Shown here: positions 41,069-50,799 of the stretch, one piece after another
Layout: each line of letters opens with the position of its first letter
How positions within the stretch are numbered: position 1 is the stretch's first letter
Assembly: GCF_900188335.1 (NCBI RefSeq)
Contig: NZ_FZOY01000002.1
Location: forward strand, 620,001-684,000
Direction: 5' to 3'
From: Tropicimonas sediminicola
GTDB taxonomy: Bacteria > Pseudomonadota > Alphaproteobacteria > Rhodobacterales > Rhodobacteraceae
Length of the DNA: 64,000 nucleotides
Translations under genes and position numbers: made by a program
Notes under the pieces: model-generated
The model's database searches: none
The model's input: only the letters and a program-made list of their open reading frames with translations
Told to the model about the DNA's origin: nothing

Positions 41069-41193
41069 GGTCCGGTCCGCCTCCTTGCGGAAGTTGGTTC
41101 ATCCGGACCATGCCGCAGAACGGGCAGCGCCGTCAGGCGGATAGTGATGCCTCACGCAGGATTTTCAGCCGCGGCGCTCCGTTTCGCCCCGTC

Positions 41194-41616
41194 CTATTCC
41201 GCCTGGATCGTCGAGAGATACTCGACCAGCGCCAGGATGCGGAACCTCGCATAGGTTTCCGCCTCGGACAGCGAGAAATCGGGGTTGCCCGCCGCTTCGC
41301 CCTGCACCCGGTAGCGGTTGCCCCAGATCGGCATCTCGCGGGTGCCGTGCGCGCCGGGCTCGGCCGCTCCCTGGATCATCGAGTAGACCCGGGTGATCGG
41401 AAATACCCCACCGTTTTCGGCGGCCAGCGTGGTCAGATCCGGCATTGTGCCGGTCAGGAACCCGACCATCGGGCCGTCGCCCTTGCCGCCGGCCCCGTGG
41501 CACTGGGCGCAGCTGTTCATGTATTCGTCCTGCCCGACCGTTTCCGCCGCGGCGGGCTGGATGGCGAACGCCGTCATCGCCAGAAGAACGCTCACCAGAT
41601 TGAGTGTCCGTGTCAT
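41194..41616 (-). CDS. periplasmic c-type cytochrome
   Basis: The 140-residue protein has a Sec signal (LNLVSVLLAMTAFAIQPAAA) and one heme c site CAQCH (Cys36, Cys39, His40), then GKGDGP. A Met in EMPIWG near residue 100 is the likely sixth ligand. It is a single-heme class I cytochrome that probably carries electrons in the periplasm. Nothing in the context identifies its partners. Confidence 0.92.
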   Translation of the reverse strand: MTRTLNLVSVLLAMTAFAIQPAAAETVGQDEYMNSCAQCHGAGGKGDGPMVGFLTGTMPDLTTLAAENGGVFPITRVYSMIQGAAEPGAHGTREMPIWGNRYRVQGEAAGNPDFSLSEAETYARFRILALVEYLSTIQAE

Positions 41617-41733
41617 TGCCTCCTCCCAAGTTTACCCAAGGGCAAGGCTAAACGCCCGGAAGCGTCCCCGACATGATTTCAATCAATGCAAAGCGCATAT
41701 GACCGAACTCCCGTCGCCCGGCTCACCGGAACG

Positions 41734-41766
41734 AAAAAGGCCTCCCGAAGATCCGGGAGGCCTTTC
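41734..41766 (-). terminator. intrinsic terminator after clpX
   Basis: A 10-bp stem AAGGCCTCCC/GGGAGGCCTT with an 8-base loop is followed on the minus strand by TTTTTC. It lies about 20 bases past the clpX stop and insulates the downstream cytochrome gene. Confidence 0.85.
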
Positions 41767-41786
41767 GTATCTGTATCCGCGCTGGC

Positions 41787-43049
<1,263 letters not shown>

Positions 43050-43225
43050 GCCAATCCTCTAGGGCCCTGTGCCCGCTGTCCCAGCCGCGCCGGCGGCCCA
43101 TGTGAGGGGACGGTCCTGATCGCCCCGTCCCGCCAAGAGTATGGCACGCCCCGGCGAGGCACAATGCCCAAATGTCGATGGGCAAGGCCACGCTGCGGAC
43201 GCGCCGGATCGATGTGAAAGACGCC

Positions 43226-43858
43226 TCAGCTCTTGGCGCCGTCTTCCGCCGTCTTGCGGCTCTCGACGATCTCGTCGATCAGCCCCCATTCCTTCGCGTC
43301 CTCGGCAGACATGAAGTTGTCGCGCTCCAGCGCAGCCTCGACCTTCTTGAGAGTCTGCCCGGTGTGCTTAACGTAGATATTGTTAAGACGATCCTTCAGC
43401 TTCTGGGTTTCCTGGGCGTGGATCATGATGTCCGTCGCCTGACCCTGGTAGCCGCCGGAGGGCTGGTGCACCATGATGCGGCTGTTGGGAAGCGAGAACC
43501 GCATGCCCTTCTCGCCGGCGGTCAGCAGGAGCGAGCCCATCGAGGCGGCCTGACCGACCACGAGGGTGGAGACCTTGGGCTTGATGTACTGCATCGTGTC
43601 GTAGATCGACAGGCCCGAGGTCACGACGCCGCCGGGGCTGTTGATATACATCGAGATCTCCTTGGAGGGGTTCTCCGCCTCCAGGTGCAGCAGCTGGGCC
43701 ACGACGAGCTGGCTCATGCCGTCGTGCACCGGGCCGTTGACGAAGACGATCCGCTCCTTGAGCAGGCGCGAGAAGATGTCATAGGCGCGTTCGCCGCGGC
43801 TGGTCTGTTCGACGACCATCGGGACGAGGTTCATGTAGGTCTCAACGGGGTGCTGCAT
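43226..43858 (-). CDS. clpP: ATP-dependent Clp protease proteolytic subunit ClpP
   Basis: The 210-residue serine protease has the catalytic triad Ser106 (GQAASMGS), His131 (MVHQPSGG) and Asp180 (ERDNFMS). It forms a double heptamer with ClpX in the cytoplasm. The start at 43858 gives a normal N-terminus ([18 protein letters not shown]); a longer frame upstream has no family similarity. GAGG lies upstream. The gap to clpX suggests an extra promoter for clpX, but I cannot place it. Confidence 0.98.
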   Translation of the reverse strand: MQHPVETYMNLVPMVVEQTSRGERAYDIFSRLLKERIVFVNGPVHDGMSQLVVAQLLHLEAENPSKEISMYINSPGGVVTSGLSIYDTMQYIKPKVSTLVVGQAASMGSLLLTAGEKGMRFSLPNSRIMVHQPSGGYQGQATDIMIHAQETQKLKDRLNNIYVKHTGQTLKKVEAALERDNFMSAEDAKEWGLIDEIVESRKTAEDGAKS

Positions 43859-44129
43859 GGGGGTCTGCCTCGGTGGGGGGCGGTCGCTCTCGCAAACGCC
43901 GCTGCGGTTCTGTCCCTGAGTCTTAGTGTCGGGCACCGGGGGCTGCAAGGGCAGCCGGCACGATCGGATTTGACTCCGGGCCGCACGGAGATTTACCTTG
44001 GGTCAATACTTTTCCCGCGACGCCGGCGTGCCCGTTTCTGTCGCCCGTGCCCGATTTCCTTTCCCTTCCCGACCGGCGCCCGTGCCCAAACCGCAGCCCA
44101 TTCCCATCCCCCAGGAGGAGCCCGGCCCG

Positions 44130-44597
44130 ATGCCCGACACCGTTCTGATCGTTCGAAAGACCTATTCGCTTCCGGTGACACCCGACACCGCCTTCCGGCT
44201 TTTCACGGCCGAGATCGGCGGGTGGTGGCCGGTCGGGTCGCATTCCCTGTCGGCTTCCGAAGGCCGCCTGCCGCTGGAGATCTGGATGGAACAGCGGCAG
44301 GGCGGACGGATCCGGGAGCGGCGCCACGACGGAAGCGTCGTCGACTGGGCGACGCTCACCACCTGGTTGCCCCACGAGCGGCTCGAACTGGACTGGTATG
44401 TCGGCCGCGCCAGGACCGACGCCACGTCGATCATGCTGGATTTTGCCTCCGACGGCCCGGACGCGACCCGTCTCCTGCTGACCCACGGCGGGTTCGAGCG
44501 GCTCGGGACGGCCGGCGAGGCTGCGGCCGCGAATTACGACGAGGGCTGGGACCTCGTGCTTGGCGAACGGTTCCTCCAGGCCTGCGAAGGCGACTGA
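44130..44597 (+). CDS. SRPBCC (AHSA1-like) domain protein
   Basis: The 155-residue protein starts at 44130 after AGGAGGAG. The Bet v1-like fold is indicated by VTPDTAFRLFTAEIGGWWPVGSHS, LEIWMEQRQGGRIRER, WLPHERLELDWYVG and the C-terminal YDEGWDLVLGERF helix, similar to ATPase-activator AHSA1-type proteins. Such proteins bind hydrophobic small molecules. It is co-directional with the cupin-like gene 42 bases later. The ligand is unknown. Confidence 0.88.
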   Translation: MPDTVLIVRKTYSLPVTPDTAFRLFTAEIGGWWPVGSHSLSASEGRLPLEIWMEQRQGGRIRERRHDGSVVDWATLTTWLPHERLELDWYVGRARTDATSIMLDFASDGPDATRLLLTHGGFERLGTAGEAAAANYDEGWDLVLGERFLQACEGD

Positions 44598-44639
44598 GCA
44601 AGAACTGGGACTCGTGACACTGCCTGGGAGGAGGACCGG

Positions 44640-45002
44640 ATGAACTACCTGCACCTGACCGAGGACGCGGAAGGCATCTCGCATTTCGAGGACCGCCCGA
44701 TCGAGATGAGCGCCGCCGACTTCGCGCCCCCGGCCCCGCCGATGCCGGTCTCCGAGGCCGAACCGGCCGCCGCCCTGCTCTACCTCGTGCTGCCCGCCGG
44801 CTGGAGCGGCGCGCAGCATCCCTCGCCGCGCCGGCAGGTGGCCTTCTGCCTCGCGGGCCGGCTGCGCGTGGTGGCCGGGGACGGCGAGGTGCGAGAGATC
44901 GGCCCGGGCGGCATCTGGCGGATGGAGGACACCACAGGAAGCGGGCATGTCTCCTCGGTGATCGGTTCGAAGAACGTGGAACTCGCCATCGTCCAGCTCT
45001 GA
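44640..45002 (+). CDS. cupin-like protein
   Basis: The 120-residue protein has a strong Shine-Dalgarno (GGGAGGAGG). A beta-barrel layout is visible: LLYLVLPAGWSGAQHPSPRRQVAFCLAGRLRVVAGDGEV, then IGPGGIWRMEDTTGSGHVSSV. His in GAQHP and His in SGHVSS could be the metal ligands of a cupin, but the second Glu is weak. The role is unknown. It is probably co-transcribed with the SRPBCC gene. Confidence 0.8.
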   Translation: MNYLHLTEDAEGISHFEDRPIEMSAADFAPPAPPMPVSEAEPAAALLYLVLPAGWSGAQHPSPRRQVAFCLAGRLRVVAGDGEVREIGPGGIWRMEDTTGSGHVSSVIGSKNVELAIVQL

Positions 45003-45473
45003 CCGAAGGACCGCAGGCTCGAAGGCCTCCCGCCCGTCGTCGCCGCATCGCAGATGCGTCTCCTCCCGTTGGGCCGAGCCGCGCGCTGCGCGCGCGGCTC
45101 GGCGCTCGCCCAGGTCATTTATGTTAATTTTCCGAACACTACGAGACAAACCTGAACTTTCCTGCGAGGCGACGCCTCCATCGCAAGTGCAGGCTGGTAC
45201 ACCAAAGCGCGCAACGACCGAACACGCGCCCGGATACCCGGTCGCCTCCTCCCACACCGCGGACATCGCGCTTCGCCCGAAGGGCGCCCGGCCCAACGGC
45301 GTCCGACCCCGCAAGGGGGAGGACGTCGGCGGGAGCCGCTCCGGCCGGTGTCGCGCCCGGCCCGGCTCGCCAGACCAGCCGTGCCTACTCCGTGCGACCC
45401 CGCGCCCCGCCCGGCAGGCGTGGCTTGTTTCGTTGCAGCCGCTATCCTACGTGAAAGGAAGGGAGTTCCGGTC
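45003..45473. other. 471-bp intergenic region between the cupin-like gene and the export operon
   Basis: It holds a strong GC hairpin (45073-45103), then a short AT-rich island (about 45115-45170) suited to a promoter, then some 300 bp of very GC-rich DNA. Both strands are open in places, but none of the frames has a believable start, ribosome site or domain. Confidence 0.55.
45073..45103 (+). terminator. 14-bp perfect hairpin after the cupin-like gene
   Basis: GCCGAGCCGCGCGC pairs perfectly with GCGCGCGGCTCGGC around a 3-base TGC turn. It lies about 70 bases after the stop at 45002. No U-tract follows directly, so it may be a strong structural terminator, a Rho-insulating stem or a REP-like element. 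Confidence 0.5.
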
Positions 45474-46202
45474 ATGACGGGCCAAGACGATCCCATGTCC
45501 CTGCCGACCTTCCGCACCGAGGGCCTGACCAAGGTCTATGGCGCGGGCGAAGCCGCCGTACACGCGCTGCGCGGGGTGGATCTCGTTGTGCCGCGCGGCG
45601 AACTCGTCGTCCTGCTCGGGCCCTCCGGCTCCGGCAAGTCCACCCTGCTCAACATCCTCGGCGGCCTCGACCGCGCCAGCGGCGGCACCGCCCGGTTCCG
45701 CGACCGCGAGCTGACCGGGATGGGCGACGGCGCGCTCACGCGCTACCGGCGGGACCACGTCGGTTTCGTCTTCCAGTTCTACAACCTGATGCCCTCGCTC
45801 ACCGCCGAGGAGAACGTGGAGCTGGTGACCGAGATCGCCCGCGCCCCGATGGACCCCGCAGAGGCGCTGCGTCTCGTGGGGCTCGGCGAGCGGCGCCACC
45901 ATTTCCCGGCACAGCTCTCGGGGGGCGAGCAGCAACGGGTCGCCATCGCCCGGGCCGTGGCCAAGCAGCCGGACGTGCTGTTTTGCGACGAGCCCACCGG
46001 CGCGCTCGACAGTGCCACCGGCCGGGCGGTGCTCAAGGTGCTGGCCGATGTGAACGCCTCGCTCGGAACCACGATCCTGATGGTCACCCATGCCGCCGCC
46101 ACCGCCGCAATGGCACACCGGGTGATCCATTTCGCGGACGGTGCGATCCGTGACGTGCAGGTCAACGAGACCCGCCTCGCGCCGGAGGAGATCGTATGGT
46201 GA
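45474..46202 (+). CDS. ABC exporter ATP-binding protein (MacB/LolD type)
   Basis: The 242-residue ATPase has Walker [28 protein letters not shown], signature LSGGEQQR, Walker [14 protein letters not shown] and H-loop VTHAAA. That is the LolD/MacB branch. The ATG at 45474 follows AAGGAAGGGAG. Its stop overlaps the start of the FtsX-type permease gene by seven bases. It powers an outward transporter whose adaptor is the third gene. Confidence 0.93.
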   Translation: MTGQDDPMSLPTFRTEGLTKVYGAGEAAVHALRGVDLVVPRGELVVLLGPSGSGKSTLLNILGGLDRASGGTARFRDRELTGMGDGALTRYRRDHVGFVFQFYNLMPSLTAEENVELVTEIARAPMDPAEALRLVGLGERRHHFPAQLSGGEQQRVAIARAVAKQPDVLFCDEPTGALDSATGRAVLKVLADVNASLGTTILMVTHAAATAAMAHRVIHFADGAIRDVQVNETRLAPEEIVW

Positions 46203-48571
46203 CCCTGCTCGCACCGCTCGACCGAAAGCTCCTGCGCGACCTCTGGCGGATCAAGGGGCAGGCGCTCGCCATCGCCGCCGTCATCGCGCTCGGCGTGCTG
46301 ATGCTGGTGATGATGACGGGCCTCGTGAACACGCTGGAGGAGACGCGCCGGGCCTATTACGACCGTTACCGTCTCGCCGACGTCTTCGCCCCGGTGGAGC
46401 GCGCGCCCGACCGGGTGCTGGAGCGGCTGGCCGAGATCCCGGGCGTCGCCGTGGCGGTCGGCCGGGTCACGGGCTCGGCGCTGATCGACCTGGAGGGCGA
46501 GATCGTGCCGGTGCGCGCGCAGGCGGTGTCGTTGCCGGATCACGGTCCGGCCCGGCTCAACGACATCCACCTGACGGCGGGGCGGATGCCCGACCCGGAC
46601 CGCGGCGACGAGATCCTGCTGCTCAAGGGGTTCGCCGATGCCCGCGGCCTCGCCCCCGGCGACCGGCTGCAGGCGACCATGAACGGCGCCCGCCACGGCT
46701 TCCGGGTCGCGGGCCTCGCCCAGAGTCCGGAATTCCTCTACACCACCGCGCCGGGAGAGATCGTGCCGGACGACGCCCGTTTCGCCGTGATCTGGATGGG
46801 GCGCGACGCCCTGTCCGCCGCCTATGACATGCAGGGCGCCTTCAACGAGGCGCTGGTGGGGCTGGAGCGCGGGGTGAACCTGCAAAGCGTGCTCGATGCA
46901 ATCGACCGGGTACTCGAACCCCGCGGCGGGCTCGGCGCCTACGGGCTGGAGGACCTGCCATCGAACTTCTTCATCACCGAGGAGATCGAGGGCGGCCGCA
47001 AGAACGCGATCGCCGTGCCGCCGATCTTTCTCGGGGTTTCGGCCTTCCTGCTTTACATCGTCATAAGTCGGATCGTGCAGGCCGAGCGGGAGGAGATCGG
47101 GCTGCTCAAGGCCTTCGGCTACACCGACTGGGAGGTCGCGAGCCATTACCTGAAGCTGATGCTGACGATCGCGATTGCCGGGGCCATCGCGGGCTCGCTC
47201 GGCGGCATCGCGGCCGGGCGGGCGATGGCCGGGGTCTACCAGGATTACTACAAGTTCCCCTTCCTCGTGTTCCAGCTCGATCCGCGCAGCTTCGTCATCG
47301 GCGTGATGACCTCGGTCCTCGCGGCCTGCGCGGGCGGGTTCGGGGTGTTGCGCGGGGTGTTCCGCCTCGCCCCGGCGGTGGCGATGCGCCCGCCCGCCCC
47401 GGCCGATTACAGCGGCACCGGGCGGCTCGCGGGCCTCTGGAGCCGGTTGCTCGACCAGCCCGGACGGATGGTGCTTCGCCGGCTTCAGCGGCAGCCGATG
47501 CGGATGGCCGGCGGTGCGCTCGGCATCGCAACGGGCATGGCGCTCTCGGTGGGCATGATCGGGGTCCAGGCCGGCTTCTCGAAATCGATCGATCTGGGGT
47601 TCAGCGTGCTCGACCGATCCGACGCACAGGTCAGCTTCACCCATCCGCAATCCGACAAGGCGATCTACGAGCTCGGCCGGCTGCCCGGCGTGCAGGAGGT
47701 GGAGCCGGTCCGGAACGTGCCCGTGCTGCTGCGCCACGGGCTGAACGATCACCGCGGCACCATCAACGGGATGCTGTCCGCGCCGCGGCTCGCCCGCGCG
47801 ATGGACGAGGCGCAACGCCCGCTGACCCTGCCCGAGGAGGGGATCGTGCTCTCCACCACCCTAGCACGCGTGCTGGAAGCGGCGCCGGGCGACGTGGTGA
47901 CGGCGGAAGTGCGCGAAGGCCGCCGGCCGGTGCTCGACATCCCGGTGGTGGCGGTGGCCGACAGCCTGCTCGGGTCGCCGGCCTACATGAACATGGAGGC
48001 CCTCAACGCCGCGCTGAAGGAGCCGGGCCGGGTCTCCGGCGCCTATTTGCGGATCGACAGCGCGGTGCAGGACGAGGTGCTCGTGGCGATCAAGGACATG
48101 CCGGGCGTCGCCGGGGTGGCGCTCAAGGCCGAGACCCGGGATTCCATACAGACGATGATGGACAGCGGCATGGGGATGATGCGCTACATCATGCTGGCGA
48201 TTGCCGGGGTGGTCACCTTCGGCATCGTCTACAACTCGGCCCGCATCGCCTTTGCCGAGCGGGTGCACGACCTCGCCAGCCTTCGGGTGATCGGTTTCAG
48301 CCGGGGCGAGGCGGCCTTCGTGCTGCTGGGCGAGCTCGGCCTCGTGACGCTGGCCGCGCTGCCGCTGGGGGCGCTGCTTGGATACGGCATGGCGGCGGCG
48401 GTGTCGGCGGCCTTTTCGACCGAGGTCTATTCGATTCCGCTGACCTTCGATGCGCAGTCGGTGGGCTCGGCCGCGCTCGCCGTTCTTGCCAGCGCTGCGT
48501 TCTCGGGCTGGCTGGTGAAGCGCGATCTCGACCGGGTGGACCTGGTCACGGCGCTCAAGATGGGGGAGTGA
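46196..48571 (+). CDS. FtsX-type ABC exporter permease (double FtsX domains)
   Basis: The 791-residue inner-membrane protein has two FtsX-like halves. TM1 is at about 24-46, a long periplasmic region follows, three TMs lie in about 275-395, another at about 440-460, a second periplasmic region, then three TMs in about 660-780. Blocks such as [22 protein letters not shown] and the terminal [16 protein letters not shown] fit the MacB/LolE class. It forms a unit with the ATPase before it and the HlyD-type adaptor after it. Confidence 0.92.
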   Translation: MVTLLAPLDRKLLRDLWRIKGQALAIAAVIALGVLMLVMMTGLVNTLEETRRAYYDRYRLADVFAPVERAPDRVLERLAEIPGVAVAVGRVTGSALIDLEGEIVPVRAQAVSLPDHGPARLNDIHLTAGRMPDPDRGDEILLLKGFADARGLAPGDRLQATMNGARHGFRVAGLAQSPEFLYTTAPGEIVPDDARFAVIWMGRDALSAAYDMQGAFNEALVGLERGVNLQSVLDAIDRVLEPRGGLGAYGLEDLPSNFFITEEIEGGRKNAIAVPPIFLGVSAFLLYIVISRIVQAEREEIGLLKAFGYTDWEVASHYLKLMLTIAIAGAIAGSLGGIAAGRAMAGVYQDYYKFPFLVFQLDPRSFVIGVMTSVLAACAGGFGVLRGVFRLAPAVAMRPPAPADYSGTGRLAGLWSRLLDQPGRMVLRRLQRQPMRMAGGALGIATGMALSVGMIGVQAGFSKSIDLGFSVLDRSDAQVSFTHPQSDKAIYELGRLPGVQEVEPVRNVPVLLRHGLNDHRGTINGMLSAPRLARAMDEAQRPLTLPEEGIVLSTTLARVLEAAPGDVVTAEVREGRRPVLDIPVVAVADSLLGSPAYMNMEALNAALKEPGRVSGAYLRIDSAVQDEVLVAIKDMPGVAGVALKAETRDSIQTMMDSGMGMMRYIMLAIAGVVTFGIVYNSARIAFAERVHDLASLRVIGFSRGEAAFVLLGELGLVTLAALPLGALLGYGMAAAVSAAFSTEVYSIPLTFDAQSVGSAALAVLASAAFSGWLVKRDLDRVDLVTALKMGE

Positions 48572-48578
48572 GACCGTC

Positions 48579-49811
48579 ATGGCACGCAGGAAACGATCCC
48601 GCAGGTTGCTGACGCTGTTGGTGCTGGCGCTCGTTGCGGGTGCCCTGGCCTTCGCCTTCTGGCCGCGCCCGATGCTGGTGGATATCGGCGAAGTCACGCG
48701 CGGCCCGCTGGTCGTCACCATCGACGAGGAGGCCCGCACCCGGGTGCATGACCCCTATGTCGTCTCCACCCCGGTCACCGGACGGCTGCTGCGGGTCGCG
48801 GTGGAACCGGGCGACGCGGTGGTGCGCGGCACGACCGTGGTGGCCCACATGCTGCCCATCAACCCCTCGGCGCTCGACATCCGGACCCGGGAACAGGCCC
48901 GCGCCGCCGTGACCGCCGCCGAGGCCGCGCTCCGGGTGGCCCGCGCCGACCTCAACAAGGCCATCGCGGACAACGACGTGGCCCAGTCGGACCTTGAACG
49001 CGCCCAGCAGCTTGCGCAGACCGGCACGCTGGCGCAGGCGGCGCTGGAGCGGGCCGAGGGCACGGCGCGGGCCGCGCAGGCCGCGCTCGACACCGCCGAG
49101 GCCGCGATCTCGATGCGCGAGGCCGAGGTCGCCAACGCCCGCGCCCAGCTCATCGGCTTCGACGACCAGGGGCTGGCCACCGCGCTGCAGATCAACACCG
49201 AGAAGGCGACGCCGCTCTTCGCCCCTGCCACAGGCCGCATCCTGCAGGTCATGCAGAAGAGCGAGACCACCCTGCCCGTCGGAACGCCGATCATGGAGAT
49301 CGGCAATATCGAGGAGGATCTCGAGGTCGTGGTGGAGTTGCTCTCGACTGACGCCGTTCAGGTGCGCGAGGGCGACCGGGTGATCGTCGACAAATGGGGC
49401 GGACCGCAGCCGCTGGCCGGAGAAGTGATCCGGATCGATCCCTGGGGCTTCACCAAGTATTCGGCGCTTGGCGTGGAGGAGCAACGGGTGCGGGCGCGGA
49501 TCGCCCTGACCGACCCGCCGGACACCCGCACGGCCCTTGGCCACGGGTTCCGCGTCGAGGTGCGGATCGTGGTCTGGGAGACCGGGGACGCAACCATCGT
49601 GCCGGCCAGCGCGCTGTTCCGGCAGGACGGCGGACAGGCGGTCTTTGTCGTCGAGGAGGGCGTGGCGCGGCTGCGCCCGGTCGAGATCGAGCGTTCGAAC
49701 GGGCTGGAGGCGGCTGTCGCCTCGGGCCTCGAGCCCGGCGAGCGGATCGTGCTCTACCCGGCCCCCGGCCTTGCCGAGGGCGCACGGGTCGCCAACCGCG
49801 CGACGAACTGA
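48579..49811 (+). CDS. HlyD/RND-type periplasmic adaptor protein
   Basis: The 410-residue protein has one N-terminal TM (about 10-30), lipoyl-like halves (STPVTGRLLRVAVEPGDAVVRG and LFAPATGRILQVMQKSETTLPVGTPIMEIGN), a coiled-coil hairpin at about 108-195 rich in Ala, Glu and Arg, and a beta-barrel after 255. It bridges the inner-membrane exporter to an outer-membrane channel, which is not encoded here. The operon resembles MacAB but with the ATPase and permease as separate proteins. Confidence 0.93.
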   Translation: MARRKRSRRLLTLLVLALVAGALAFAFWPRPMLVDIGEVTRGPLVVTIDEEARTRVHDPYVVSTPVTGRLLRVAVEPGDAVVRGTTVVAHMLPINPSALDIRTREQARAAVTAAEAALRVARADLNKAIADNDVAQSDLERAQQLAQTGTLAQAALERAEGTARAAQAALDTAEAAISMREAEVANARAQLIGFDDQGLATALQINTEKATPLFAPATGRILQVMQKSETTLPVGTPIMEIGNIEEDLEVVVELLSTDAVQVREGDRVIVDKWGGPQPLAGEVIRIDPWGFTKYSALGVEEQRVRARIALTDPPDTRTALGHGFRVEVRIVVWETGDATIVPASALFRQDGGQAVFVVEEGVARLRPVEIERSNGLEAAVASGLEPGERIVLYPAPGLAEGARVANRATN

Positions 49812-49828
49812 CCGGCCGGCAGGGCGCG

Positions 49829-50263
49829 TCAGTCCGAGCTGCGCACCACGAACACGGATTGCTTGGCGTGGCGCACGACGCGCGCGGCATTGGGGCCGAG
49901 CAGGTAATCCTCCAGCTCCGGCTTGTGCGAGCCGAGCACGATCACGTCGGCGCCGATCTTGTCCGCAGTCCGGAGGATGTTGTCGTAGACGCTGCCCTTC
50001 ACCACCGTGAGATCGTAGGAAATGCCCTCCGGCACTTCCTCCGCGGCCCAGTCGGCGAAGCGCTTGCGCTCGTCGTCGATGATCTGCTTCTTCTGCGCCG
50101 CGCTGAAATACGAGCCGACGATCGACATGCCGAAATCCGGGATCACGTTGACGATGTGCAGGGACGCCCCGTGATCCTTCGCCAGGCGGAATGCCACCTC
50201 GGCGACCTTGTGCGCGGAGGGGCCATCGTTCAGGTCGATGGCAAGCAGAATGGACGAGTACAT
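49829..50263 (-). CDS. universal stress protein UspA family
   Basis: The 144-residue protein opens MYSSILLAIDLNDGPSAHKVAEVAFRLA and ends with the ATP-binding Gly pattern GSHKPELEDYLLGPNAARVVRHAKQSVFVV (GX2-type loop with the middle GPNA). It is probably an ATP-binding UspA. GGAGC lies before the ATG. It is divergent from the Mrp operon and convergent with the adaptor gene, so it is transcribed alone. Confidence 0.93.
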   Translation of the reverse strand: MYSSILLAIDLNDGPSAHKVAEVAFRLAKDHGASLHIVNVIPDFGMSIVGSYFSAAQKKQIIDDERKRFADWAAEEVPEGISYDLTVVKGSVYDNILRTADKIGADVIVLGSHKPELEDYLLGPNAARVVRHAKQSVFVVRSSD

Positions 50264-50799
50264 CTTGGGGCTCCTGGGATAGACCGGCGCAGGGAACATG
50301 GCGCGGCCGGGGGGATTGCTGCGACGGGTCAGAGGCGCCGGATCGCGCCCATGCACCCCTCGCAGGACGCCCGCTTACCACGGGGCAAGGATCAGCGGAA
50401 TCGCAATCGTCCGCCGCGCCACCAGCCCGCGGAATGGCCGTCATGCAAGCAGGCCATCACAGCGGCCTGGAGCGGCCCTGGAGCGGCATCTCGGCGCAGG
50501 AGCGGAGCCGCGCAGCCCGATCCCGCCGGGCACGCCCCCTCGCTCCCATGTTCGCGGAAGCAGCCGGGCCGGATCGTCCGGACACCTTCGAATCAAGACC
50601 CAGCCGCCGCACCGAGCCACCCTGCGCGCCGACGCCTCACGGGGGCATCTGGCGCCCTCCGGCAACCTGTGAATTCGCTGATGTATCCCGCCTGCGACGC
50701 CGGTTTCGACAAGGACCGATTTGCTTTTCCCGACAAATTTCCTACTAATCCCCGAAACGCTTGCGCGACAGCCTACCAGGAGAAGATGGGGACGATGAC
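50264..50799. other. 536-bp intergenic region between uspA and mrpA
   Basis: The first 430 bp are GC-rich with no believable gene. Frames open on the plus strand lack ribosome sites and family similarity. The last 90 bp become AT-rich and carry the candidate mrp promoter. Confidence 0.55.
50721..50748 (+). promoter_or_regulatory. candidate promoter of the mrp operon
   Basis: TTGCTT (-35, 50721-50726) and TACTAA (-10, 50743-50748) are separated by 16 bases in the AT-rich stretch about 50 bases before the mrpA GTG. Confidence 0.4.

Noticed and set aside
45119-45532. A 137-codon minus-strand frame in the gap before the export operon
   Set aside because: It is Arg/Gly/Pro-rich with no domain, and it runs into the start of the ATPase gene on the other strand.
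45779-47815. A 678-codon minus-strand frame opposite the exporter genes
   Set aside because: Composition is biased (His/Arg/Gly), no family is seen, and it lies antisense to clear FtsX and ATPase genes.
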